NCBI GenBank assembly: GCA_023374045.1
Contig: CM041783.1
Coordinates: 124,869,503-124,933,502 of the forward strand
Direction: 5' to 3'
Length of the DNA stretch: 64,000 bases
From: Limonium bicolor
Taxonomy: Eukaryota > Streptophyta > Magnoliopsida > Caryophyllales > Plumbaginaceae
The notes under the pieces were generated by a model. That model searched no databases. It was not told the origin of the DNA and saw only the letters and a list, made by a program, of their open reading frames with translations. The translations under genes and the position numbers were made by a program. How positions within the stretch are numbered: position 1 is the stretch's first letter; each line of letters begins with the position of its first letter. Positions 1 through 10,606 of this stretch are shown here, piece after piece.

Positions 1-719
1 TTAATTAGCTTCTGTAGGATCAGACGGCTGACTCAAACCAACTCAAGATGTGAGTCTGTGAGATGGTTTGACTCAATTTAACTAAGAGTGCAGAAGCTGT
101 TACTTAAGTGCGATATGCGGGAAGACGCGAATGAACTGACTAAGAATGTGCTAAAGGAAAGAATAAAACATCTTACAATGCCCACTCAGTAGAGGAGGTC
201 TACTTCGTGGTTTTCACTCACTCACCCAATACAGATTCTGAGCAGCTCAATGATAAGTGTAGTGAAACTAGGACCTACTTAGAATAAGTCTCAATGTGCG
301 CTAACTAGACTTCGTACTTTTCTCTCTCTAAAAGCAGATGCAGCTTTCTTACAAGACTTCTCTCCACAAATATCTCTAAGAAAGCGTGAGTTAGAAATGA
401 TGATTGGAATCATATTTATACACAGCTAAACTTGACCGTTGTAGAGAGTTAGCTCTTAAATTTTTGGAACTAACTTAGTTGAGCGCAAACTTAGGAGAGA
501 CGAACCCAGTCTTCAGGCAACTTCCACGTCAAAAGAATTCGGGAGCACCTTAGACCGTTGGGGCATGGGAGTTTGACATGGTCGCTCCTTAAATCTCGCA
601 ACGGATTGAGGAAGTCCTTCGTGCTTTCAGGTTGGACAGACTCGGTTGTGTAACGATTGACTCCGTTGTAGTGGTTGACTATCTCAGCAACATCTTCATA
701 CTCCAACAGGTCTTATGCC
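1..719. other. Unassigned sequence left of the copia LTR
   Basis: I see no convincing coding exon, RNA gene or terminal repeat here. Short open frames exist but resemble no family I know. The stretch may be intron of the RUS gene whose last exons lie downstream, or older transposon remains, because the copia fragment at 720-2041 could sit inside a RUS intron. Nothing in the sequence decides between these. Confidence 0.4.
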
Positions 720-890
720 TGTCCAGCTTGTAATTAATTGTATCTGTTCAATTATTTATGTTTCCTAGACAGACACTTCTGGGTGTCTCTTCCCTTAAGC
801 TATCTAGATCCTTCCTAAGGTGCCTATAAATATAGGGCTGTATATCTCTTTCTGATCATCAAACACTGAATAAATTCACAGTAAACTACA
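720..890 (+). repeat. Ty1/copia long terminal repeat, right boundary clear
   Basis: The right end is fixed by a terminal CA (...AAACTACA) directly followed by a tRNA-Met-type primer-binding site and, 300 bp on, a copia gag. A TATA-like box lies about 60 bp inside that end, as expected for the U3/R junction of a short LTR. The left end at about 720 is a guess from a TG dinucleotide; no second LTR or target-site duplication is visible, so the LTR may be longer. Confidence 0.5.
825..834 (+). promoter_or_regulatory. TATA box of the copia LTR
   Basis: The string TATAAATATA lies 57 bp before the LTR end, the usual place for an LTR promoter that starts transcription at U3/R. It points toward the gag on the same strand. 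Promoter activity is inferred, not shown. Confidence 0.5.
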
Positions 891-902
891 TGGTATCAAA
901 GC
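891..902 (+). other. Copia primer-binding site (initiator tRNA-Met)
   Basis: TGGTATCAAAGC abuts the terminal CA of the LTR. It differs by one base from the canonical plant copia site TGGTATCAGAGC, complementary to the 3' end of initiator tRNA-Met, where reverse transcription starts. Confidence 0.8.
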
Positions 903-1204
903 TTAAACCTACTCCTTCCTCTCCCTCTGGCTGCCGCCACTTTCTTCAACCCTAACCCTAAACACTGCAACATCTTCTTTAAATTCTGGTTGCACTTCCA
1001 TCTCTAAATCTCCAGCACCGAACCTTTTTTTCTGGGTATCTTTGCCCTATCTTGGTGTTCCTTTCTCCTGTGGTGCTCTCATCTCACCTCTCTCCCTAGC
1101 GCATCTCCAATCTTCTTGCACTAGCTCATTCTTCTAGGTGTCTCCACCTTCTCTTCATTAATGCAGTATCAGTCTCTTCACCAAGTTTTTTATTTTCAAA
1201 CAAA

Positions 1205-2041
1205 AAATTGTCAATTGAAGATACTTCAAATTCTGCATCAAGTCACCCAGACCACTCCACCATTGTAAGTGTTGCTGCTGCTGCCGCCCTCAAACCTCAG
1301 AAGTTCGACCTACCCCCAGTCCATTCATCCTATCATTTTAATGGATCAAATTACCTTGGTTAGTCTAAACTGGTGAACACTCTTCTCCGTGGCAAAGTCC
1401 TTGATGACCACCTTACAAAATCAAAGCCAGTAGAAGGTGACAATGATGCTGAGTGGCAGAAAATCAATGCCAATATTCATGCCTGGTTATGGGACTCTAT
1501 GGACCGAAATGTTAGTAGCATGTGTCTTTCTCTAGACACTGTAAAAGAAATTTGGGATTTTATACGACAATCCTACTCTTCGGCCAAAGACGGTGTCTTT
1601 GTCTATGATCTGTGGCATCAAACCATAACTCTCAAGCAAGGTACTCGATCTGTCACTGAATATGCTACTGATCTCCAGCGGTGGTGGTCCGAACTTGATC
1701 AGTATCAAACCTTTACTTGGTCATGTGCTGCTGATGCCACTCATCACAAAAAAGACCTGAATCAGCAGCGCTTGTACTGCTTCTTATCTGGTCTAAATCC
1801 GGAATACGATCAGGTTCGTGCTCTATTCCTTAACTGCACTCCTCTTCCTGCTTTACCCTCTGCTATAGCTACTGTAAAACATGAAGACAGCAGACGCAAC
1901 ATCATGTTGGACAATAAGACAGTGAACAACATAACTCTGGCTGCTAAAACAGTTTCTACAAATACTACAACACCCAAAAGAAAAGAAGGAAGATGGTGTC
2001 TCCGGAGACGCAACATCATGTTGGAGAACGACAAATGGTGA
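1205..2041 (+). pseudogene. Ty1/copia gag (nucleocapsid polyprotein), broken
   Basis: Gag coats the element RNA in the virus-like particle. The frame reads from about 1205 through KFDLPP and the copia N-terminal signature FNGSNYLG, then meets an in-frame TAG at 1361-1363 where the family normally has Trp. It then runs open to 2041 with the UBN2-like gag core: AWLWDSM, VKEIWDFI, the QGTRSVTEYATDLQ stretch and the CFLSGLNPEYDQVR block. The ORF that starts at GTG 1373 is therefore an internal piece, not a real start. The tail carries a partial internal repeat (RRNIML twice, around 1895 and 2010). No zinc knuckle, protease, integrase or reverse transcriptase follows, so the element is truncated on the right. 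Family assignment is confident; function is lost. Confidence 0.8.
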
Positions 2042-2666
2042 GCGGTACCCCCCACACCTCCTCCCGAACGAGACAATTCATACTATGAACTAATCTTAGT
2101 TCATTGCTTTGGGGCCAGCGGTGGAGGGTCTCCGGGTTCATCTAAATCACACATTAAGTGTCTAATGTTTGTTGGGTTCGTCTAAATAAAGTTCAAAGAG
2201 AATGTTGAAAACTAAACTTGATTTAGTTTTTATTGTATACTATAAATTTAAATATAATATATAGAGGCTATGAAAGGCACCGTTGCTAATCGGATAAAGT
2301 AATTTAGAGGATTGACGTTAGCTGAGTAGATTATTTTTGAAGAGTCCAATGTGTCACCTCCCTGTGTAATGTGTTGTGTTTGTTAAGCTCAAGTTTGAAA
2401 GTCAATTCAAATGCAAAATGTTCCAGGTTCCATTGGAAATTAGTTCTTTTACTTGCCATTATCCAAATTTCAAAAATTCTTTCTGTTGGCCTATATGTAG
2501 GCGATGAAGTAAAGAGTAGAGTGGCTGAGTATAATAAAAGATTGTTTCGTTTTACATTTTGATCATCCTTATCTTTAATGTACATCTATGTTTATATCTA
2601 CTTTGATCTGGAACATTCACTGCCGGGTTTACAATGCTTGATTGAGTTGTCTATTCTGCTGTGCAG
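2042..2666 (+). other. Unassigned; probably RUS intron plus copia breakpoint
   Basis: No homology to copia pol or to the expected upstream RUS exons is seen. AT-rich sequence ends in a pyrimidine-rich tract and acceptor AG at 2665-2666, just before the first recognised RUS exon. The simplest reading is the 3' part of an intron in which the truncated copia fragment sits. Confidence 0.45.
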
Positions 2667-4017
2667 GCTGTTGCTAGGGGGCTAAAAGATCCTTCTTTTC
2701 GAGTGATACAGAATCATTTTGCAGTGTCTGGTAATCTTGGAGACGTGGCAGCTAAGGTTGATGAAAACATATTCTCATATACCATCACATATACTTTTTT
2801 AATACCTTCCAAATCTCAAGTTTTTTTTACTTCGATACTTTGCCATACAGGAAGAGGTGTGGGGAGTAACTGCTCAGCTTCTTGGACTAGGTCTAGGGGT
2901 GCTCATCTTGGTCAGTACCATAACTTACTCATGAGATTTGGTTTATGAACGCTACAAAAATGATAATACTTATGCTGGGTTATCGGTTCCTACTGACAGG
3001 GGACTCCTGGGCTGGTGGAGTCATACCCGGTCCTGGTATCAACATGGCTAGGAATGCGTCTTTTACACCTTTGGCTACGTTATCAGTCTCTCTCTGTTCT
3101 ACAGTTCAAAACAGTGTGTAGTCTCATCCTTATTTTCTTGCCACACCTGTCTATCTTTCAACATTAATAATCACTGATCATGGTCCTTTCTCCTCCAGAT
3201 AAATCTCAAGCGTGCCCGTGTCTTGGCAAGATCACATGTTCTGCATTCAACTGTTCCTGGTATTTTTCTCACATATTTTGCTTCTCTTGCTTTGAGTTGA
3301 TTCATCAATCATTTCTTAGCTGCTATTATTGCTTCAGGGTGCATGGAATGCAATGGGGAAGAAAATATCTTATACTGGGACAGGTTCCTGAAGCCACGAA
3401 TAATCTTGGGTGTACCATTGGAGGACATGGTTGGCAGCCAGACATCGTCATCACTTAATGTACTATTGGCTATTTAAATCTACATATGGGGTGGGGGGGG
3501 GGGGGGGGGGGGGGGGTGATTTTTTGTTAAGAACAGTTTAAATATGGCAAGTCGTTTACTTATATGGTATTTTTCTCTATTGGAAACAGGTGAGGAAACT
3601 TCTCAAGCAGTATGTAAAGGAGAAATACATCCTTGTGGCGAATCATGATAGGAAAAAAGCAGATTTTGAACTTCTCGTTTCTCTGAAGGTACATATGGCA
3701 AGTGTTCTTGGATGATAGTCTTCTACCATCTCTTACAATGATAAAGCTGCCACTTATAAGTAAATAAATTTCAGAAAGGGGCGACAAGTCTTTCAGTTTT
3801 GCGAATCGTATGGCAGTCCTATTGGATCTATGAGAACTGGGACAGTTCCAAAGTTGTCGTTGATGATGTTATCGAGCAGAGCCTGTTGCAGCTCGATGAT
3901 AGGTTTGGTCATTTTGTTCAACAGCTAGAAGGCGCTGGATGGGATACAAACAATATTACTGCTAGTGCTCCAAAGCAGCCATATATCGATGAAGAACTAC
4001 CCGACGCTCATTACTAA
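2667..4017 (+). CDS. ROOT UVB SENSITIVE (DUF647) family protein, last seven exons
   Basis: RUS proteins are plant DUF647 proteins, several acting in plastids and linked to root UV-B sensing, vitamin B6 homeostasis or auxin transport. Seven exons with GT-AG borders keep one frame: 2667-2756, 2851-2910, 3000-3113, 3199-3259, 3338-3459, 3590-3688 and 3775-4017 (789 nt, 262 codons plus TAA). Diagnostic strings in order: DPSFRVIQNHFAVSGNLGDV, AAKEEVWGVTAQLLGLGLG, TPGLVESYPVLVSTWLGMRL, LRYQSLSVLQFKT, NLKRARVLARSHVLHSTVPG, CMECNGEENILYWDRFLKPR, KQYVKEKYILVAN, and the C-terminal QQLEGAGWDTNNI. The N-terminal half of the family (about 250 residues) is not found before 2667. It may lie left of the window, with the copia fragment inside an intron, or may be lost. 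Which RUS paralogue this is (RUS4/RUS5-like by impression) cannot be settled here. The absence of stops or frameshifts suggests a recently or currently functional gene. Confidence 0.88.
3493..3516 (+). repeat. Run of 24 guanines in a RUS intron
   Basis: An uninterrupted G run lies in the intron between the fifth and sixth recognised RUS exons, 33 bp after the donor. Such long poly-G is rare in plant DNA. It can form G-quadruplex and is prone to length error in sequencing. Confidence 0.95.
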
Positions 4018-5135
4018 TGATTCAAAGGTATGTAACCATTCGCAAGTAGTATGATTTCTCCTGAGAAATATTAAGCCAACTAACCAGATCAGGAATTTGT
4101 TCGCATGGTTAATCTTTTTGTTATTATTATATTATACAATAGTGATAGCGTGGGCGAGTCCCATCAAATGAGAGTATCCTGGTTGTATACGGTTGTACTG
4201 TACAAAGAACCGGTCAAATGCTCAAAGCAAACTCATCATGTAACTATAATAAAAAGGGTTACTACACGCAGTCAGATTTCTAATTCATTTAGTTGGAAAA
4301 TGACCATTTTGTCCTAATTAAATTTTTTTCAAAAATTATCATATTTACCCACAACCTGTGACGTATTATGAGGTGCACCCAAATTTCATCATATAAGAAT
4401 GGTGAATACGTAATGAAACTGAATTCGTATGAATAGTTGTGTTTTCACATCGTACCGAATTTAAAAAAACTTTACGATTTTAACCTTCCTCAAATTCTTC
4501 TATATATATCTTTACCCAACTATCTCTCCACCTCATTCAACTTCTTAAACTCTTCATATCTCTACAATCTCTTTGACATCTCTCTAGAATTAGGAACTGG
4601 AGCGGGAACGGGAGGGGAGCTGGTGCGCGAGTCCAAGTTTTCTGTTGAGATTTGTTGAATAAGGTTCTTTTCTATCATAATTTACAGTTTTGTAGCAAAA
4701 TTAGATCCATAATAGGACCAAAAATAGTAAAATTAAAAACAAAATGGTATTGAAACCGGTCGGCGCCCACACCATCAGCCTAGTGCGGACGCAACCCCAT
4801 CCCAGCCGGCGTGGACGCGGAGGCATTTCAGTGGGTGGCGGCGCGGAGTCGTACCAGCGGGCAGCACTAGCCGGCGGTGACACCGGCTTGTGCTGGCTAG
4901 ACATGTTTTTAGACTGTTTTTCTAACTGTTTGACCCGTTTTTGACAATCTGAAGGTCTATTGACATGTTTTTTTTTTAATATATGTAGCATGTCTTTACC
5001 GGTTATGTTTTATTTATGGTTGTTTGAATGTTATTGATATTGAAGTAGTCTAATATTCGTCGACTGGTATTGACAAATCTTGACCGGTCTTAACTAACTT
5101 TAAACTTAATTTAACCAACGTTTACATAAATAACA
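4018..5135 (+). other. RUS 3' flank and unassigned sequence
   Basis: The first few hundred bases after the RUS stop are AT-rich and probably hold the 3' untranslated region; an AATAAA-like ATAATAAAAA lies near 4246. A GC-rich island at about 4745-4890 stands out from AT-rich surroundings and is open on both strands, but neither translation resembles a known family. The stretch before 5136 ends in a plausible splice acceptor ahead of the PMD start codon. Confidence 0.35.
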
Positions 5136-6783
5136 GATGACGGGTAAGGGGAAGGGTAAGTTTTTGGTAGTTTGTTTGTGGGGGGGGGGGGGGGGGTGGT
5201 ACTGGCACGTCTGAGCATGGTGAGAGCTCATCCTAGGCCCCTACGACCCCTGTTGACCCGACAGTTGTAGCGAGAAGGCGTACACATAACCAACGCCTCG
5301 GCCAGGAGGCGTAAAGCTGAGGGCCATGTGCGGAAGCTGGAGGAGCAGAGCGCCTGAGGGTGGAGCGGGAGCAATAGTGTGATGAGCAGCAAATGATGAC
5401 AACCTAGGTGGATGCTGACTCAGTGGTCGGAGCTAGGACGCTTGTCATGCGCACCGTTAGTTCTTGGCCTGCACCCGCACAGAGCGGGATGACAGACACA
5501 TCATATCGGCAGTCGGACTCTGACAATGAGGACCCTGATGAGTCGAGCTCTAAGGTTGAGGGTTGACGTATGTTCCCTCAACGTAGGTCCCCTTCGGAGA
5601 ATGTGGCGCAAATGTCAGCGCTAGAGGCTTGGTTGCTTGGCCGGACTCCCATGTCTGGAGGCCCGCAGACTACGAGTTTGATCCCCAGCTTCGATGGTCA
5701 CGTCGAGCTCGACGTGTGGCGGGGAGTGATATGTTTCCCGTTTTATAATTTATTAGATAACTTAGTGCGATTAGCAAGTGTCATTTAGTTGTGACAATTG
5801 TTTAAATATTCAACAGGAGAAGAGATACCTTAGCTTCAAGTCTAAGGTGAAGATGTTGGATTTGTGGACTTCGTCGATGCTGAGGCACCAAGATTCACGA
5901 GACGCGGTCGACATGAGTGAACTTGGGCATCTGATCGAGATATCTCATGGTTGCTTTGATCTCACGGTCCTTTCTATGTTCGTGAAGAGATGGCAGCTGG
6001 ACACAAACTTCTTCCACATGCCATTTGCAGAGATGATTATTACTTTCCACGACGTCTATAACATCCTAAAGATTCCCATCTCTGGCATGGCGATTTTGTA
6101 TCCGCCGGATCTGGTCGACGTCCATGTCGGTGATGGGTCCCCATCGCTGCACGTTCTAATCCCTCACCTCACACAGCTTTTCAGGGTGGATTCAAAGGAC
6201 ATACTGTATTGTAAGTTCTTGGACGAGAATCAGGTACCTTACCACGACACTTGTGGGGGTGAGTACTGTGACGCTGACTAGGAGACGAAGGCTAACCTGT
6301 GGTACTTGGTGGGTAATACGATCCTGATTGACAATGAAATTATTGTGTCATGCCCTACCATCCTGGCCCCTTCGTGACCCCATCCGCATGGACTTATACG
6401 CATGGGGAGCTGCAACGCTAGCATACCTCTACCACCAGCTCAGGATCGCTTCCTGGGTAGAGATACGTCAGCTGGTTGGTTGTCTGATGTTGTTTCAGGT
6501 TAAAACTTCAAAACTATCATGCAATTCTTAATTTATAATAATTATTTAGGGGTGTAATTTAATGGTTACGTATGATTATCGTAGTGTCGGATATTCGAGT
6601 ACTTCTCCATGTTCAGGCCGGAGCAGCTTGCGGATTGAGATGACACCTCCCCTGCGGTTGTGAAGTGACCTTGTCACTTGACTAATGTGACGGACGACGA
6701 GAGGCTATGTTACGTCAGGGGCAGTTGGACACGATATCCTCCACTGATTAATGACTTAATTAGCAGTTGTAGTCGTACGAAGT
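5136..6783 (+). pseudogene. Plant mobile domain (PMD/MAIN-like) gene, 5' part
   Basis: PMD proteins are plant proteins, many carried by MULEs and Gypsy elements; a few domesticated ones (MAIN, MAIL1) act in gene silencing and genome stability. A possible start ATG at 5136 follows an acceptor-like AG. The first exon is degenerate and contains a 17-G run (5180-5196). Recognisable blocks are SGGPQTTSLIPSFDGHVELD (about 5653-5712), the core FVKRWQLDTNFFHMPFAEM with FHDVYNILKIPISG (about 5980-6090), YAWGAATLAYLYHQLRIA (about 6400-6450), then EYFSMFRPEQLAD after an intron-like gap, and LTNVTDDERLCYVRGQLDTI near 6680-6740. Stops and frameshifts separate the blocks. The gene is then cut by the solo LTR at 6784 and resumes at 10607. 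Confidence 0.75.
5180..5196 (+). repeat. Run of 17 guanines at the start of the PMD gene
   Basis: A second long poly-G tract, 1.7 kb after the first, lies inside what should be the first PMD exon and shifts its frame. It may be a mutation hot spot or an assembly-length error. Confidence 0.9.
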
Positions 6784-8181
6784 TGTAACACCCCTACTAC
6801 GCACTTAGCAACCATATGAAATCGCAGCGGAATTAAATAACTAACCAAACACTAAACGGGTCGGTGTTACACGCCGTTAGCCACCCACGTGGCTAACAAG
6901 GCAGAATACGTACACATTGTACCGGTATGATGATCAGACTCCCGAGCATAGAACTAAAACCATAAATACATCATATACAATACCGAGTATTTAATTACAT
7001 TCCATCACTGTAAACTGACAATATACCGTCACTGTAGTAACAACGGAACCAAAACATAACGCCACGGGAGCACAGGCGCATCCCGGGCCTATCATCCAAA
7101 ATAACCAAAAGTATGACATGACCTAGATCTACAACCACTCTGCTTCTTCGATCCTCATCCTGCAATATAAATATGGAGCCCCCAGAGGGGGTCAGCAACC
7201 TTTTGCTGGTATGGTTAACGCGCAGCCCATCGGCTACCGGGATACGCGCAACCACTTGTCATGATAACATGGCATTGATTTAACACAAACAACATATATA
7301 GCATAGCAAGAAATAATGCTTAGCACAACACACATACATAGTGATAACACTTCACTTAATAACAACCAAGAAGGTTAGTCAACACCATAAGCCTAGAGAG
7401 TGGTTCACCCTCATGTTAAGCTTGTTACATAAACTCATTACCGTTCTGTTAGTCGAACGAGTAACTTAACTCACAGATGGATCGGATATTGTGACCCGAA
7501 CACACCACACAAACACATGTTCCCCCTAGACCGATCATAAGTCAGAATAGGTAAGCCTTGGATGAAGCTAACGGGAGATTGAACGCCAAATAAAGGAGAA
7601 CAACCTTAACATTAGAAGAGTCGAATCTGATGCAGATTCTACTCTTATACATAAACGCGTGACCGGACAACCAGATTTCTCACTCCCCAGTTAGCACTCG
7701 TTAGAAGTTCAATGTTGGAACTTAATAACAAATCACAACGAGTGGTTAAGTCTTGTTAGGCACACACAAGGGATATGAGTCACACCTTAGCATCACAATT
7801 ATATAAACAACTGTAAACTCGTTACATGACTTAAGTCTTACAAGGTCATAAACATACAGAAAAACAAACAGCACACAAGCCGGTAAACCGGTAGGCAACA
7901 GACTACAAGAAACCATACCTTGGTCCTTGCTTCGACTGGTTTCCACCTTTGGAGAATCCTATACACATTTAGTAACGTCGGTTAATTTAACGTACTAGTC
8001 CGTTGATAACTTATTACTTCACATTTCTAGTTATTTAACTTTCACATTTTATTATAACTTCTCACCTTTTAAATTGTCATTATAACACACCTAACATGCC
8101 TTAGACAACCTTATAACATCATTACTTACTAATCCCCATCATTAGGCATCATTATTTAATCTTAAACTCAACTTTTTAAGT

Positions 8182-8435
8182 GGTCCGGGACTTGGTCCCA
8201 ACTAAGGTCCCGGACCTTGTCATTGTAAAACTCTCGGGCTGATTTTAGGTTGTGGTCCGGGACTTCATACAGGTCCTAAGTCCCGGACCAATGTAGGCAA
8301 AACTCTCGGGGTATATTAGGGGGTGGTCCGGGTCTTAGTACAAGACCTAAGTTCCGGACCACAATGACTTATAAACTCTCGGCCTCTTTTAAAGCATGGT
8401 CCAGGACATTACCCAAGACCTAAGTCCCGGACCAC
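8182..8435. repeat. Palindromic GTCCGGGAC/GTCCCGGAC array in solo LTR A
   Basis: Four units start GGTCCGGGAC or a close variant, with the GTCCG at about 8183, 8255, 8326 and 8399, a period of 71-73 bp. Each unit closes with GTCCCGGACC about 30 nt later, so each can fold as a hairpin of about ten base pairs. The spacers between units differ but keep AAACTCTCGG at a similar offset. Solo LTR B carries the same array in the opposite orientation. Confidence 0.85.
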
Positions 8436-10277
8436 TGCTACAGATTTTACATTTTAACATTTTTCAAGTCTTGTTGCAATGGTTCCCCACATCCATTAAA
8501 TGTATAAACTTCCCAAATGATCTTAGGTATATTCTAATGCCAAAATACCATCTTAAACTCACCTAGTTCCTTGTCTAACTTGTTACCCATTTTCTTATAA
8601 AATTCACCAACACTTATAACATTTTTTACTAGGTTTCTAAATGGTGGTTCTCACCTATAATAAACACTATCCCAAAATGCTTCCTCACCAACATAACATC
8701 ATCTCCTAAGCATCTTTTCTTACCTACCTAACTCCTAGATGGTGCCTAAGCCCTTTTTTGCTTCTTAGAACACCTTAAGACATTCCTTCCCCTCTAGTAA
8801 AACACCTAGTTATTTTAACACTTCCTAGTTATCCAAAGCTTACTTAAACACTTAGAACTTCTTGTACATTACCTAAATTTTGACATGGGTTCTCCTAGAA
8901 CATTGCTATACCAAAACACATTGTTTTTCACCATTTAACATTCAAGAACATCTAAATCCATCAAGAGCATTCTCACACACAAAACTTCACCCAATTACAC
9001 CACATCACAATATAGTGCATAATTTAAATTGCTTGGCACTTAGGCCCTTAAATAGCATGGCTCTTAGGCCCTTAAGATGCATAAATCTTAAACACTGAAT
9101 TTCCCACAATATATTTGCCTTTGACCTACAAATACATACAACAACTCATGTGCCCTTTAATAGTCTCCTTGAGAACATTTACTAGGTCATTCACCACTGG
9201 CTCCTTAAGTAGTTTTAATAAGCAACATAAGCTCATTTCTCCTAAGACTTTAAACTACATTAGGTTAACACATTTACCTCTTTTCCTCACAACTTCTTTC
9301 TTGTTTCCTTGCCTAAAATCGGCAAGGCTTTAGTTGCTTGTCAACTTCTAATCATATACAAGCAATATAATGAGTATACAAGTTTCATGCTTAAGCACAC
9401 TTATAAACCCTAAGTTTTACATTGTCTTAAAACATTAATATAGTTGTTTTACCTTGGTAATGGAAGAGAGTTTGAATATGTATCAAGAGAGGACTCCACC
9501 TAGTCCTTGAAGGATTGAAATGAAGCTAAAACAAGGCAAGGTAAAGAACACCATCAATGGTGATTTTCGGTCAACATCAAAACATGAAGGAAATGGAGTT
9601 TTTCTTTGAGTTTCCTTACCTTGAAGCAAAGGAGAACAATAAAATGTAAAAAGATGAGCTCAAGCTCCTCCCATGGAGATTCCTCTTGGCACTGAAACAT
9701 AGCTCTTGGAATTTTGAGAAGATAGAATTGAAGAGCTTGGCAAGACAAAGAGAATGGTGGTCTTGGTTTTTGATTTGGCAAAGGGAGCTAGGAATTACAA
9801 GAGGTTGAAGATGATGAATGGTGGTGGTGCTGTAGCATTACCGAGAATGAGAGAAAGAAGGAAGGTAGAAGACGGTGGGAAAGCAAGAGAAATGAGAGAA
9901 TGAGTTTAGAGTTTGCTTTTAGAAGATATTTATATGTTAAAGCAAATAGTAACTATTAGTCATCCTTTATTTACTTAATAAGCTAACAAGAATGGTGACT
10001 CACCACCATGAAAACCGGCCCCCTTAATGTATTTAGGGGTATTTTAGTCTTTGTTGACCCATTAAATTACTTATATTGACTTATGTTATAAACTAGCTTA
10101 TTTTAGTTACTATTCATAAAACAAGGCACATAATTGTGAAAATTTTGATTTCCCATTGATTTAGACTTCCTAATGTGATACTAAGTAGTACACATGTTAA
10201 TTAAAGAGTAATGATGGACATTTAGCCACTCAAAACTCATTTACAAGACAATTTTTCAAAAATGTGCTTTAAGACTC

Positions 10278-10363
10278 CTTAAAGCACATTTTGTGTTTTA
10301 ACTTGTTTTCAAGCTTGGTTCTTAAAGCACATTTTGTGTTTTAACTTGTTTTCAAGCTTGGTT
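10278..10363. repeat. 43-bp perfect tandem duplication in solo LTR A
   Basis: Two head-to-tail copies begin CTTAAAGCACATTTTGTG, the second at 10321. The homologous place in solo LTR B (about 28580) carries a single copy, so this is a private duplication in this LTR. Confidence 0.9.
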
Positions 10364-10606
10364 CTTGGTTTTCTTTGGTAATTGGTTTAATATGTTTATT
10401 AACATATAAATAAGGTCTTGGTAAGCTCATTAGGTCTTAACCAAACTTATCCCAAGCTTAGAGCACATTTTTACCCATATTGACCTTAAGGTATTTATTT
10501 GTGTTTTCTATGGTTTAAATTGTTTACTAATGTTTCTAAGACACTTTTTAGTCTTAATATACCATAGTTTAACATTTAAACAACATACCTAGGTTTGGGT
10601 ATTTCA

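Larger units (their letters stand above)
6784..10606 (-). mobile_element. Solo LTR A (3.8 kb, Gypsy-like) inside the PMD gene
   Basis: The sequence begins TGTAACACCCC and ends GGGTATTTCA, bounded by the exact 5-bp target-site duplication GAAGT (6779-6783 and 10607-10611). The flanking halves rejoin the PMD reading region. It holds no primer site, protease, transcriptase or integrase, and its two ends are not copies of each other, so it is a single LTR left by recombination, not a full element. In the Tekay/Del-type element at 14357-23460 the end abutting the primer site reads GGGTGTTACA; by that rule this LTR lies on the minus strand. It is homologous over most of its length to solo LTR B (28149-45673). 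An AAG|GTAAGG donor-like sequence on the minus strand and a GGGG-rich, TTGCAGG-like region near 7150-7210 resemble LTR leader features. Confidence 0.85.

Noticed and set aside
2371..2562. 63-codon ORF as an upstream RUS exon
   Set aside because: It lacks any DUF647 similarity and in-phase splice borders to the exon at 2667; it is most likely intron.
4744..4944. Small gene in the GC-rich island (open on both strands)
   Set aside because: Both translations are compositionally odd, show no family motif and overlap one another; GC-rich DNA alone keeps frames open.
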